Notes under the pieces: generated by a model
The model's input: the letters and a program-made list of their open reading frames with translations, nothing else
The model's database searches: none
What the model was told of the DNA's origin: nothing
Assembly (NCBI GenBank): GCA_963792815.1
Contig: CAWBXR010000011.1
Coordinates: 319,653 to 383,652 of the forward strand
Length of the DNA: 64,000 bases
Reading direction: 5' to 3'
DNA from: JARRPM01 sp963792815
GTDB lineage: Bacteria; Pseudomonadota; Gammaproteobacteria; Pseudomonadales; Halieaceae
Part shown: positions 8,359 to 16,767 of the stretch, piece after piece
How the letters are laid out: each line of letters opens with the position of its first letter
Position numbering within the stretch: position 1 is the first letter of the stretch
Position numbers and translations under genes: made by a program

Positions 8359-9147
8359 TTAGCGTGGGTTGCTGCGGGCCGCGTAAGCCTCTGTTTGCTC
8401 CTGCGCCAGGCTGTTTTGCAGCAGCACTGATATCCTCAGGTAACCGTGCTCGTTGAGATTTATCCCGTCCAGGCGGAAAAAGTCAGGGTTCGGGGAGCCA
8501 TTTCCCCGTGTTAACAGCGAGTTGGGGTCGAGAATGCGGACTTCCGGTCTTCCCTTTGCCCACTGCTGCAGGAGGTCGGTGACCCTGTCAATCTTCGCGT
8601 AATCCTTGGTGTATAGCGGGGTCTTGACCGGTGCAAAGATATAATACTCCCGGGCAACACCATAGGACTCATCCAGCTCAACCAGGTTGCTGATGGCGGT
8701 TACCAGTTCCTCTGCGGATTTATTATCCCGGATATGAAATTCACTGGGGCCGGGCAGCAACACCAGGGCACTGGGCTGGTAGTGGCTGACCAGTTCCGAG
8801 TGGTAGTGGGTGATATCTTCAATTGTGGCGTTGCCGAGGCCCCGCATAAGCACTGGCCTGGGGCTGAGCAGGTCCTCCAGCCCGGTCCAGAGAGTCACCT
8901 GCCGGCCCCCGAGGATCACAACCGGCTCCAGCGGCAGTTGGCTTGACTGGTCGGCGGCGGTGTAGGCTGCCACCTCGTCGGCCCAGGCTTCGGGGGACGT
9001 GTCCATGGACGCCAGCATATCCCGTGACACCAGGTAAGCCAGGTGAATGATGGGAAGCAGCAGTAAAACTGCGCAAAAAGTGCGAATGGCATTCCAGGAG
9101 TACATGCCCCGGGCCCCGGTTGATATGACACAGGAAGTGTGTCGCAA
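8359..9147 (-). CDS. Membrane-anchored SGNH-hydrolase-fold protein lacking catalytic signature residues
   Basis: 262 residues (or 248 from ATG 9105). One N-terminal membrane segment at about residues 21-41 is followed by a periplasmic domain laid out like an SGNH/GDSL hydrolase: strand VVILGGRQVTLW (78-87), RGLGNATIEDITHYHSELV (102-120), SALVLLPGPSEFHI (126-139) and RLDGINLNEHGYLRI (225-239). In active enzymes these blocks carry the nucleophilic Ser after GxS, the Asn of GxND and the His of DGxHxN; here they read GGR, GPSE and DGIN. The protein is therefore probably a non-catalytic binding protein, or the family assignment is wrong. It sits back-to-back with the diguanylate cyclase gene. Confidence 0.6.
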   Translation of the reverse strand: MRHTSCVISTGARGMYSWNAIRTFCAVLLLLPIIHLAYLVSRDMLASMDTSPEAWADEVAAYTAADQSSQLPLEPVVILGGRQVTLWTGLEDLLSPRPVLMRGLGNATIEDITHYHSELVSHYQPSALVLLPGPSEFHIRDNKSAEELVTAISNLVELDESYGVAREYYIFAPVKTPLYTKDYAKIDRVTDLLQQWAKGRPEVRILDPNSLLTRGNGSPNPDFFRLDGINLNEHGYLRISVLLQNSLAQEQTEAYAARSNPR

Positions 9148-9242
9148 AAGCCCCTCACTGGCAACGCGGCCCCCTGTGACACGGTTCGCAGCTTGAGCCC
9201 CAAAGTTTATGTTTATAGCAGCTTGGGTGTAGGATTCGGCTC

Positions 9243-10442
9243 ATGATCTATCAGCGCCACATTCCCCCCGACGAACTGTTCACTGCCCAGCTTGAAGCGC
9301 TGATGCAGAATGGCCGCATCGCGACGCTCGGCGCGCAGCTGGTGGGTGTGCTGGCCACTATTCTCCTGTTCTGGCAGTACGTCCCCCTTTCGGTAACGCT
9401 GTTGTGGGCGGCGGGCTTTTTTATTCTGCTGCTGCTGCGCTCACTGCAAATGAGCAACGCGCTGGTGGATCGCAGTTACCAGACCAGGCCCCGGCGGGTA
9501 TTCTGGCAGTTACTCCTGGGTACGGCCCTCACCGGAGCCATCTGGGCTGTTGCCTATATCTATGCGGCCAGCAGGGTGCCGGTCACCATGCAGTACATGT
9601 TTCTGCTGATCATCGTGATGATCACGGCCTTCTCCCTGGGCTATTCAGTTATGGTGCGGGAATATTTCGTGGTGTATGTCTTCGCCTCACTGTGGCCCAT
9701 AGCCTGGTGGAGCCTCGTGCACTACTGGGATCATTCCAACAACCTGTTGATCGGCCTGTTGCTGCTGGCATTTTGCGCTTTGCTCATCTCGGTCAGCGAC
9801 CGGGTCTACAATTCATTTCGCAACATGATCTCGCTCAACTGGGAGCGCGAGACCATGGCCCAGGAGCTGGGGGACCTCACTACCTCCCTGCGTGAGCGCA
9901 ATCGCCAGTTGCGGGATGCCCGGCGCCAGCTTACCGACCTTGCCAATGTCGACGAGCTGACCGGCCTCGGCAACCGGCGCCTTATCAACAAGGTGCTGCA
10001 GGACGAAATCAACCGCGCCCGTCGCGGCAATACTTGCCTGGCGGTGATCCTGCTGGATGTGGATTATTTCAAGGACTACAACGACAACTATGGCCACCCG
10101 GCCGGCGATGCCGTACTGAAACGACTCGCGGACGTTATGCAGCGCGCCACCAGTCGTGCCGGTGAAATGGTGGGTCGCTACGGGGGTGAGGAGTTTATCC
10201 TGGTGTTGCCCGGTGCCTCGGTTGAGGCTGCCGTGCGTACGGCAGAGCGCCTCAAGGAGCTGGTGTCTGTCGAGGCGATACCCCACGAAAAGTCTCCCCA
10301 GGGCGGCAACATCACGGTCAGCCAGGGTGTGGTCAGTGTCACACCGAATGCCGAGCTCACGGCGGCAGATATCATCAAGCGCGCGGATACGGCTCTGTAC
10401 CAGGCGAAGCACCAGGGCCGCAACACGATCAGTATCGGTTGA
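9243..10442 (+). CDS. Membrane diguanylate cyclase (GGDEF)
   Basis: 399 residues. The first 185 carry about six hydrophobic segments (near 30-45, 50-67, 88-108, 115-135, 140-160, 167-184), forming a membrane sensor with no named domain that I recognise. A coiled linker (QELGDLTTSLRERNRQLRDARRQL) leads to a GGDEF domain with DELTGLGNRR, LLDVDYFKDYND and the active-site loop GRYGGEEF at 314-318, so it should make cyclic-di-GMP from two GTP. The upstream inhibitory-site position reads RAGE at 305-308 rather than RxxD, so product inhibition may be weak. A 95 bp divergent spacer separates it from the SGNH-fold gene. Confidence 0.93.
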   Translation: MIYQRHIPPDELFTAQLEALMQNGRIATLGAQLVGVLATILLFWQYVPLSVTLLWAAGFFILLLLRSLQMSNALVDRSYQTRPRRVFWQLLLGTALTGAIWAVAYIYAASRVPVTMQYMFLLIIVMITAFSLGYSVMVREYFVVYVFASLWPIAWWSLVHYWDHSNNLLIGLLLLAFCALLISVSDRVYNSFRNMISLNWERETMAQELGDLTTSLRERNRQLRDARRQLTDLANVDELTGLGNRRLINKVLQDEINRARRGNTCLAVILLDVDYFKDYNDNYGHPAGDAVLKRLADVMQRATSRAGEMVGRYGGEEFILVLPGASVEAAVRTAERLKELVSVEAIPHEKSPQGGNITVSQGVVSVTPNAELTAADIIKRADTALYQAKHQGRNTISIG

Positions 10443-10446
10443 GCCT

Positions 10447-10851
10447 TCAGTAAGACGAATCCTTGAAGCGATGAATCTGGCGTCGCTGCCGTTTGTCGGG
10501 TCGCTGCGCAGGGCGGTCAATCATGCCGCCTGCAGCTTTGCGCGCCGCGGCTGCCTCCTCGCGCTTGGCAACACTCTGGGCAGTTTCTTCGTACAACAAC
10601 TGGGCCTCGGGGGCGCCACGGCGCTGCTCACTCAGGGCTTTCACCACGACCACGCGCTCGTCCCAGCCCTGGCGGATATGGAGGGTGTCGCCTTCACAGA
10701 TTTCACGGGACACTTTTACCCGCTGCCCGGCCAGTTGCACCTTGCCGCCTTCCACCGCGGCCTTGGCCAGGCTGCGGGTCTTGAAAAAACGCGCCGCCCA
10801 CAACCATTTATCCAGTCGGAGTTTGTCGCCGGGCTGGTATCTGTCAGTCAT
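10447..10851 (-). CDS. hslR: Hsp15-like S4-domain RNA-binding protein
   Basis: 134 residues from the ATG at 10851; an in-frame start 27 bp further upstream adds only an unconserved tail. The S4 fold is clear: LRLDKWLWAARFFKTRSLAKAAVEGGKV, then VKVSREICEGDTLHIRQGW, with a basic C-terminus (RQRRQIHRFKDSSY). Hsp15 binds 50S subunits that carry a stalled nascent peptidyl-tRNA and helps recycle them. It overlaps the 3' end of the HAD phosphatase gene by 8 bp, and the yrfG-hslR pairing is the same as in Escherichia coli. Its stop lies 4 bp from the end of the convergent diguanylate cyclase gene. Confidence 0.92.
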   Translation of the reverse strand: MTDRYQPGDKLRLDKWLWAARFFKTRSLAKAAVEGGKVQLAGQRVKVSREICEGDTLHIRQGWDERVVVVKALSEQRRGAPEAQLLYEETAQSVAKREEAAAARKAAGGMIDRPAQRPDKRQRRQIHRFKDSSY

Positions 10852-11512
10852 GGCCGGGCAGTCCTTGCATGATCTCATCGAAATGGTGGATGCCCGGGAA
10901 GCGGGTGCTCAGGCGTTTCTGCTCCTGGCTATCGGGCTGGAGCAGGGTCAGCAGGTGGGCGATGCCATAGTCCCGGGCCGAGTCCAGCACCCGCTCGGTG
11001 TCATCGATCAGCAGGGTCCTGCCCGGGTCGAAGGGGTGCAGCGCCTGCAGCTTGTGCCAGAAGGCCTGCTCTTCCTTGGGCGCCTGCAGGTCGTGGGATA
11101 CCACCACCCGGTCGAACCAGCCGGTGATGTCCACGTTGGCCATCTTGATCTCCAGGGTTTTGCGGTGGGCATTGGTCACCATGACCACGTCCTGCCGGCT
11201 GGCATGCAGTCTTGCGAGGAACTCCAGGGCGAACGGCCGCACCCGGATCATATGCTGGATCTCCCGCTTCAGGGCCGGAATATCCATCTCGAGCTGCTCC
11301 GACCAGTGATCCAGGCTATACCACTGCAGGGTGCCCTCATCGCTGTGGAAAGTATCCCGCAGGTGGGCGGCGGATGCCTCTTCGCTGATCCGGTGCTTGG
11401 CCGCATACTGCCGGGGCAGGTGATCCATCCAGAAATAGTTGTCGAAGTGCAAATCCAGCAGCGTGCCGTCCATGTCCAGCAGTACGGTATCGATTGCGTC
11501 CCAGTCGATCAT
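10844..11512 (-). CDS. yrfG: HAD-family GMP/IMP nucleotidase (YrfG-like)
   Basis: 222 residues from the ATG at 11512; upstream in-frame codons encode arginine/proline-rich sequence without family features. HAD motif I is DTVLLDMDGTLLDL near the N-terminus, motif II MVTNAH, then the Lys of QAPKEEQAFW and the acidic motif TLLIDDTERVLDSA. E. coli YrfG dephosphorylates GMP and IMP. Family placement rests on the motifs and on linkage to hslR; related HAD phosphatases cannot be excluded. It is divergent from cysQ over about 100 bp, an arrangement also common in pseudomonads. Confidence 0.87.
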   Translation of the reverse strand: MIDWDAIDTVLLDMDGTLLDLHFDNYFWMDHLPRQYAAKHRISEEASAAHLRDTFHSDEGTLQWYSLDHWSEQLEMDIPALKREIQHMIRVRPFALEFLARLHASRQDVVMVTNAHRKTLEIKMANVDITGWFDRVVVSHDLQAPKEEQAFWHKLQALHPFDPGRTLLIDDTERVLDSARDYGIAHLLTLLQPDSQEQKRLSTRFPGIHHFDEIMQGLPGHD

Positions 11513-11616
11513 ATTCCCAGCCCTTTGTCGTGGCGTGATTATGCCCGTTTTTCGCGGGCATGGCAGCGCCCGCCTGCGACAGTGGTATAGTGGCCGGGGT
11601 CTCATTGGGAGGATAT

Positions 11617-12459
11617 GTGCAGGAATTAGCGAGCCTCGTCGATCCGCTGCTGGAGCTGTGCAGGGAGGCCGGGGCGCTCATTTGTCGTCATTACCACGCC
11701 CCGGGCAACGACTTCGAGTACAAGGACGACAAGTCGCCCCTCACCCTGGCCGATACGGAATCCAATGCCCTGTTGCAGGCGGGATTGGCAGCGCTGGATG
11801 TGCAGCTGCCCATCCTGTCGGAGGAATCGCCCCCCTCGGACCTGGTAGGGCGCCGCAGCTGGAAACGTTTCTGGCTGGTGGATCCCCTCGACGGCACCAG
11901 GGAGTTTCTCGCCGGTACCGGGGAGTTCACTATAAATATCGCCCTGATCGAAGATCATCGGCCTGTGCTGGGTGTGCTTTACCTGCCGCTGGAGCAGACT
12001 GCTTTTGTCGGCATCCCGGGGCAGGTCGCCCATCGCTATCAGTATCTGCCCCAGGGCCATTGGCAGCGCCATGCCCTGGCGGTGCGCAAACTGACGCCGG
12101 GCAGTGACCTGGCGGTGCTGGCCAGTCGCCGCCATCGCAACGACAAACTGGAGGCCTGCCTCGCCTGGCTGCGCCGGCACTGGGGCCCGATCCAGCGGCT
12201 CGATAGCGGCAGTGCCCTCAAGTTCTGCCAGCTGGCCCGGGGTGAGGGCGATTTCTACCCCCGCTTCTCGCCCTGCTGCGAATGGGACACTGCGGCGGGT
12301 CAGGCCGTGGTAGAAGCCGCCGGCGGCGCCCTGCTGGACATGGCGGGCAGGCCGCTTCGCTACAACTGTCAGGAATCACTGTACAGTCCGCACTTCTACG
12401 GGATTGCCGACATCGGGAACCCCCTGTGGCGCGATCTGCTGGCCGAGCGGCTGGCGTGA
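11617..12459 (+). CDS. cysQ: 3'(2'),5'-bisphosphate nucleotidase CysQ
   Basis: 280 residues from GTG 11617, which follows GGGAGGA; a longer frame starts at 11560 but its extra 19 residues lack family features. CysQ hydrolyses 3'-phosphoadenosine 5'-phosphate to AMP, clearing the by-product of sulfate assimilation. Inositol-monophosphatase-superfamily motifs are present: the acidic SEESPPSD, the metal-binding WLVDPLDGTREFL and, near the C-terminus, CEWDTAAGQAVVEAAGG. SPLTLADTESN also matches CysQ. It is a soluble, magnesium-dependent enzyme and is divergent from yrfG. Confidence 0.93.
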   Translation: MQELASLVDPLLELCREAGALICRHYHAPGNDFEYKDDKSPLTLADTESNALLQAGLAALDVQLPILSEESPPSDLVGRRSWKRFWLVDPLDGTREFLAGTGEFTINIALIEDHRPVLGVLYLPLEQTAFVGIPGQVAHRYQYLPQGHWQRHALAVRKLTPGSDLAVLASRRHRNDKLEACLAWLRRHWGPIQRLDSGSALKFCQLARGEGDFYPRFSPCCEWDTAAGQAVVEAAGGALLDMAGRPLRYNCQESLYSPHFYGIADIGNPLWRDLLAERLA

Positions 12460-12558
12460 CCCGCCCCATCCCCCGTCGAGAGTGCTTGTGCAGGACTTCC
12501 CTGTGGGTATAGAGTTGGGCTCCTGAAGCACAACAGTAGTGGTATTGCCGGTTAAAGG

Positions 12559-12804
12559 ATGAGCGAGTTTACCCACAATGGCGCCGGGTCCGGCGACGAC
12601 GCAGCCAATGAGCCGCTTACCCCCGCCATGCGCCTGCTGCAGCTGCAGACCCGGCACCGGGTGCTGGACAGCAAAATAGCCGAACTCCACAGCTTTCCCT
12701 ACCAGAACCAGATTCTTCTGCAGCGCCTGAAAAAGGAAAAGCTCCGGCTCAAGGACTCCATCGAGCGCCTCAAAGACGAGATGATTCCCGATCTCAACGC
12801 CTGA
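12559..12804 (+). CDS. YdcH-like DUF465 protein
   Basis: 81 residues, ATG start shortly after AAAGG. After a polar, flexible N-terminus of about 20 residues the protein is a predicted alpha-helical hairpin: RLLQLQTRHRVLDSKIAEL, then LLQRLKKEKLRLKDSIERLKDEM. The H-x-x-LD-x-x-I-x-x-L and LKKEKLxLKD patterns are those of DUF465 (YdcH). No biochemical function is established for the family. It has no obvious operon partner: 99 bp after cysQ and convergent with ogt. Confidence 0.8.
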   Translation: MSEFTHNGAGSGDDAANEPLTPAMRLLQLQTRHRVLDSKIAELHSFPYQNQILLQRLKKEKLRLKDSIERLKDEMIPDLNA

Positions 12805-12809
12805 CGGCG

Positions 12810-13296
12810 TCAACTGCCAAAAGGCAGTTCACCCAGCGATCCCTCCAGCTCAAGCAACTGCCGCTTGATGCCAAGCCCCCCGGCAAAGCCTGTCAGCGAG
12901 CCGTCGCTGCCTATCACCCGATGGCAGGGCACCACCACCGGCAGCGGATTGCGGCCGTTGGCCGCTCCCACCGCCCGGACCGCGGTCGGCCTGTCGATGG
13001 CCATGGCAATATCGCGATAGCTGCGCAGCTCGCCGTGGGGGATAGCGGAGAGCGCCGCCCACACCGCACGCTGGAAGTCCGTGCCTCTGGGCTCCAGCGG
13101 CAGCTGAAAGTGGTCCCGGGTACCGGCGAAATAGTCGCGCAACTGGCGCGCGCAGGCCTCCAGCACCGGATCACTCATCGGCTTGGTCTGCAGCCGCACT
13201 GCTGTAGTGCCCCTCGAATTCAATTTTAACCAGGGCCGTACCGTTGGAAACCAGGCGTAACTTGCCGATCGGCGTATCCAGGAACTGGTAATTCAT
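12810..13296 (-). pseudogene. ogt: Methylated-DNA-[protein]-cysteine methyltransferase, split by a single-base frameshift
   Basis: The gene encodes an Ogt-type O6-alkylguanine repair protein in two frames. From ATG 13296 the first frame reads MNYQFLDTPIGKLRLVSNG and stops at TGA 13171-13173 after 41 codons. The rest continues in another frame, which has its own ATG at 13178: DPVLEACARQLRDYF, then the helix-turn-helix region and the active site VVVPCHRVIGSDGSLTGFAGGL with the acceptor Cys of PCHR. Removing one base near 13171-13176 would give a continuous ADEDPVLEACARQ and a protein of normal length. ATG 13296 overlaps the stop of the Ada-AlkA gene (ATGA), so translation is coupled. It may be a real mutation or a sequencing error. 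Confidence 0.85.
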
Positions 13297-14723
13297 GGGC
13301 TCAGGCTCCTCCAGAGCAGGTTGGCGGCATAGGAGCGCCAGGGGCGCCAGTTTACGGCGTGGTGACTAAGCGGCTGGTTCGGGCCGGCAAGGGTCTGCCA
13401 GGCCTTTTCCAGCCCGAGGTCCTTGTTGGGGAAGATGTCAGGGTCGCCGCCACCGCGCATCGCGACCATGGCCAGGGTCCAGGGTCCCACTCCCGGGACC
13501 TGCTCCAGCGCGGCCAGGTCCAGTGTGTCCTCGCGGTCTCGAAATCGTGAACACAGGGTCCTCAGGCTGTCCCGGCGCCTGCCGGGCATGGGGAAATGGC
13601 TATCGTCCAGGTCGGCGAGTGCCCCGGCGCCGGGAAAAACAGGGTGCGCGGGGTCGTCGCAGGTTGCTGCCGCCAGGCGGCCGCAGATACTGCGTGCCGC
13701 GACGGTGCTGACCTGCTGGCCTACTATTGCGCGAACGGCCGCCTCGTACAGCGACCAGTGCCCCGGCGCGCGCATCCCCGGAAATTGCACCAGCAGCGGG
13801 GCCAGGCCCGGGTCGCGCTGCAGGGTGTCACGGATAACAGCCGGGTTGGCATCCAGGTCGAACATGCGCCGCACTCTTGCAACGACAGGCAGCAACAGGC
13901 TCTGGTCCGGTGTTTCCAGCTCGAGTTGCAGGGCGTGACGGCCTGCCAGCGGGCTGACCCGCAGGGTGGCTGGCCCGCCGTCCAGGGACAGCCTGCGCTG
14001 GTAACAAGCGGCACTGACGCTTTCGACGCCGGCAATGGCGTGGCGCTCAAAAAAAGCGATGACGCTGTGCCAGTCGTAAGGGGGCCGATAGTGCAGCTGC
14101 AGCCGGATGCCGTTGCCGTTCGCTGTAGCGGCTCGCCTGCGGCGCAGTTCTCCCGGGGTCAGCCTGAAGCGTTTGCGCACCGCGTCATTGAAACGACGCA
14201 CACTGCCAAACCCCGCGGCAAAGGCAACGTCGGTGATGGGCAGCATGGTTTCGCCCAGCAGCTTGCTGGCGAACAGCAGGCGCTGGTGCAGGGCAATGGC
14301 CTGGGGCGAGCAGCCGAGTTCGCGCTCGAACAGCTTGCGCAGGTAGCGTTCCCCGACACCCAGTCGTGCGGACAGGCTCACCAGCGACGCCTCGTTGAGC
14401 GCACCCTGTTGGATCAGGCTCAGTGCGCGCTGTACGGTCGTGGAGGTTCCGCGCCAGGCGGGGCTGTTCGGTGCGGACTCGGGCCGGCAGCGCAGGCAGG
14501 GGCGATAACCCGCCTCAGCCGCCTGGAAGGAGCTGCGAAAGTAGCTGACATTTTTCTCGGCCGGCGCCCTGGCCGGGCAGACCGGACGGCAGTAGATGCC
14601 GGTGGTGCGCACCGCCAGGAAAAATTCGCCGTCGAAACGCGGGTCCCGGGACAGTCTCGCCTGGCGGCAGGTTTCCCGGTCCGGTGGTTCGATCTGCTTG
14701 CTTGTGGGAGGCTGGGCTGACAT
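13293..14723 (-). CDS. Ada-type regulator fused to AlkA 3-methyladenine DNA glycosylase
   Basis: 476 residues in three parts. Residues 1-90 are the Ada methylphosphotriester zinc domain, with Cys 45, 49, 76 and 79 in TGIYCRPVCPAR and CLRCRP; the first of these is the usual methyl acceptor. About 95-195 is an AraC-type HTH (LSARLGVGERYLRKLFERELG; ITDVAFAAGFGSVRRFNDAVRKRF). From about 205 to the end is AlkA, with an N-terminal lobe, VRAIVGQQVS, the helix-hairpin-helix LEQVPGVGPWTLAMVAMRG and the following Asp of FPNKDLGLEKA. The product should sense alkylation damage, activate transcription and excise alkylated bases. It is translationally coupled to ogt, making a direct-reversal plus excision operon. 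Confidence 0.94.
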   Translation of the reverse strand: MSAQPPTSKQIEPPDRETCRQARLSRDPRFDGEFFLAVRTTGIYCRPVCPARAPAEKNVSYFRSSFQAAEAGYRPCLRCRPESAPNSPAWRGTSTTVQRALSLIQQGALNEASLVSLSARLGVGERYLRKLFERELGCSPQAIALHQRLLFASKLLGETMLPITDVAFAAGFGSVRRFNDAVRKRFRLTPGELRRRRAATANGNGIRLQLHYRPPYDWHSVIAFFERHAIAGVESVSAACYQRRLSLDGGPATLRVSPLAGRHALQLELETPDQSLLLPVVARVRRMFDLDANPAVIRDTLQRDPGLAPLLVQFPGMRAPGHWSLYEAAVRAIVGQQVSTVAARSICGRLAAATCDDPAHPVFPGAGALADLDDSHFPMPGRRRDSLRTLCSRFRDREDTLDLAALEQVPGVGPWTLAMVAMRGGGDPDIFPNKDLGLEKAWQTLAGPNQPLSHHAVNWRPWRSYAANLLWRSLSP

Positions 14724-14865
14724 GGCTTCAATATAGGCCTGCCCGGTTCACGATACTAGCCGGAATCGGCCCTCATAGTCGTACCCGTCCCGCTGGATTT
14801 CCTGCCCGGGCGTATTAAACTGACTCGCTCGATAAAGCGACCGAACCCGAGAAGGAGAAAGCGTG

Positions 14866-14964
14866 ATGCGTCTAGTACTGATACCAGCCATGGCACTGCT
14901 GCTGATAGCGGAGATGCGCAAGGCCATCGACCGTTCGGACGCCTTCATAGCCAGTATGCAGTGA
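14866..14964 (+). CDS. Possible 32-residue small protein with hydrophobic N-terminus
   Basis: A short frame (ATG 14866, or GTG 14863) directly preceded by GAAGGAGAAA, one of the better ribosome binding sites in this region. It encodes MRLVLIPAMALLLIAEMRK and then a polar tail ending SDAFIASMQ, stopping 16 bp before the fatty acid hydroxylase gene. The start looks like a signal or lipoprotein leader joined to an unrelated tail, so it may be a deletion remnant, a real small membrane protein, or a leader coupling translation to the next gene. No family is recognised. Confidence 0.3.
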   Translation: MRLVLIPAMALLLIAEMRKAIDRSDAFIASMQ

Positions 14965-14980
14965 GCGCAGTTAACGCGTC

Positions 14981-16219
14981 ATGAAGCTGATAGTTTACGC
15001 GGTGCCATTTTTTATCCTGGCCATTATCGTGGAGTGGCTCTACGGCCTGGCGCGGCGCCGCAACACATACCGCCTGAACGACAGTATCAGCAGCCTGTTC
15101 CTGGGTATCCTGAGCCAGGCCCGGCGTTTCGTCACGCTGGGGGTGGGCGGCTATGTCTACTACCTCATTACCCGGTATTTTTCCCTGCCGCTGATGGACG
15201 CCAGCCACTGGTTCACCTGGGTGCTGGCCGCTGTCGTGTATGACCTGTGTTATTACTGGCTGCACCGGATGGGCCACGAGCGCACAATCCTGTGGGCCGC
15301 CCATGTGGCTCACCACCAGAGCGAGGACTACAACCTCACCACCGCGCTGCGCCAGACCAGCACCGGCTTCCTGCTGGGCTGGATCTTTTATATACCCATG
15401 TACCTGCTCGGGATCCCCGCCGAGGTGGTGGTCACGGTGGGGGCAATCAACCTGATCTACCAGTTCTGGGTACACACCGAACATGTGCCCAAACTGGGTT
15501 GGTTCGAATGGGTATTTGTCACACCGTCCAACCACCGGGTGCACCACGCCCAGAATGATATCTACCTGGACCGCAATTATGGCGGCATGTTTATTCTCTG
15601 GGACCGCCTGTTCGGCACCTTCCAGGAAGAACTGGACAGCGAGCCCCCGGTGTACGGGATTCGCGGTGCGCTGAAAAGCTGGAACCCGCTGCGGGCCCTG
15701 ACCCATATCTATGTCGATATGTTCCGCGACAGCTGGCGTACCGCCCGCTGGCGCGACAAGTTGCGGGTCTGGGTGTCCCGTACCGGCTGGCGCCCGGAGG
15801 ACGTGGCCCGTCGTTATCCCCGCAGCAAAACCGATCTTGCCGGGTTCCGCAAATTCGACCCGGTGGTCTCGCCGCTGGTGGGTCTATACGCTTTTGCGCA
15901 ACTGGTCACGGCGGTTGTGTTGCTCGACTTTATGCAGAAGGCCAGCCTGGCTTACTGGAGCGGGTTTGCCCTTTGGGCCGCGCTACTGGCGGGCATGGTG
16001 ACCACGGCGCTGTGGCTTGAGGGGTGGCAGGCGCAGCGCCTGTTGCGCTGGGATTTATTGCGCCTGGCAGGCCTGTCCCTGTTGCTGTTGGTGGCCTGGT
16101 CGGCCGGCGCGGACAGCGTGGTGCTGCTGGCGGGCACAGTCTACAGTGTGGCCAACCTGCTCTTCCTGTTCCTGCTGCAGCGCAACCTGGCTACCGCAGG
16201 GCCGCTGACGGCGCACTGA
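14981..16219 (+). CDS. Fatty acid hydroxylase / sterol desaturase superfamily membrane enzyme
   Basis: 412 residues, integral membrane. The di-iron histidine clusters are in order: HRMGHE, HVAHHQSED, HTEH and HRVHHAQN, between hydrophobic segments; NYGGMFILWDRLFGTF follows the last cluster, as in alkylglycerol monooxygenase and C-5 sterol desaturase relatives. The last 110 residues form several further hydrophobic helices, as in TMEM195-type members. It should use oxygen to hydroxylate or cleave a lipid, perhaps an ether lipid or fatty acid; the substrate is not readable. The ATG has a weak ribosome binding site and follows the small frame ending at 14964. It ends 5 bp from the convergent yaeQ gene. 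Confidence 0.87.
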   Translation: MKLIVYAVPFFILAIIVEWLYGLARRRNTYRLNDSISSLFLGILSQARRFVTLGVGGYVYYLITRYFSLPLMDASHWFTWVLAAVVYDLCYYWLHRMGHERTILWAAHVAHHQSEDYNLTTALRQTSTGFLLGWIFYIPMYLLGIPAEVVVTVGAINLIYQFWVHTEHVPKLGWFEWVFVTPSNHRVHHAQNDIYLDRNYGGMFILWDRLFGTFQEELDSEPPVYGIRGALKSWNPLRALTHIYVDMFRDSWRTARWRDKLRVWVSRTGWRPEDVARRYPRSKTDLAGFRKFDPVVSPLVGLYAFAQLVTAVVLLDFMQKASLAYWSGFALWAALLAGMVTTALWLEGWQAQRLLRWDLLRLAGLSLLLLVAWSAGADSVVLLAGTVYSVANLLFLFLLQRNLATAGPLTAH

Positions 16220-16224
16220 TCAAT

Positions 16225-16767
16225 TCACTCGGGGGCGTACAGCAGGCGCGGTTCGATGCTGGCGGAATCCTTGCCGTTGTCGACGTAGATCATGCCGCCG
16301 ACGATACTCACGCTGAGTTGCACCGTGCGGTCCAGCAACGCCGCCACCGCCACGATTTCCGGCCAGCTGAACTGCCATGCGTGCAGGCGTGGCAGGGCGC
16401 TGACGGCCTCGCCATTGAGCTTCCACCAGGTATCGCTGCTCTTGCCGAAGGTGTACAGGCTGACCCGCCGTGCCCGTCCGCAGGCCTTGCGCAGGCGGGC
16501 CTCCTCTGGTTGTCCTATCTCTATCCAGTGCTCGATTTCACCGCTGTCGCTGTGCAACCAGATATCCGGTTCGTCGGCAGTCGACAGCCCCCGGGTAAAT
16601 TCCAGGCCCCGGGCCATGTTGAGGCAATAGGCCAGCAGGCGTGCGGCCATCCGCTCCAGGGTTTCGGACGGGTGTCGGGCCAGCGTCAACGCCAGTGTCT
16701 CGTAGCGGTTGTTATCGCTGTCGGCCAGCTCGATCTGGGCCTTGTAGATGGTGGGCTTGAGTGCCAT
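16225..16767 (-). CDS. yaeQ: YaeQ family protein
   Basis: 180 residues from the ATG at 16767; the frame is open for 41 more codons upstream, but that stretch is unlike the family. The start MALKPTIYKAQIELADSDNNRYETLALTLARHPSET, the central LSTADEPDIWLHSDSGEIEHWIEIGQPEEARLRKAC and the following YTFG are characteristic of YaeQ, which has a PD-(D/E)XK nuclease-like fold. The E. coli protein can compensate for loss of RfaH, but its molecular activity is unsettled. It is divergent from the amidohydrolase gene across about 190 bp. Confidence 0.9.
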   Translation of the reverse strand: MALKPTIYKAQIELADSDNNRYETLALTLARHPSETLERMAARLLAYCLNMARGLEFTRGLSTADEPDIWLHSDSGEIEHWIEIGQPEEARLRKACGRARRVSLYTFGKSSDTWWKLNGEAVSALPRLHAWQFSWPEIVAVAALLDRTVQLSVSIVGGMIYVDNGKDSASIEPRLLYAPE

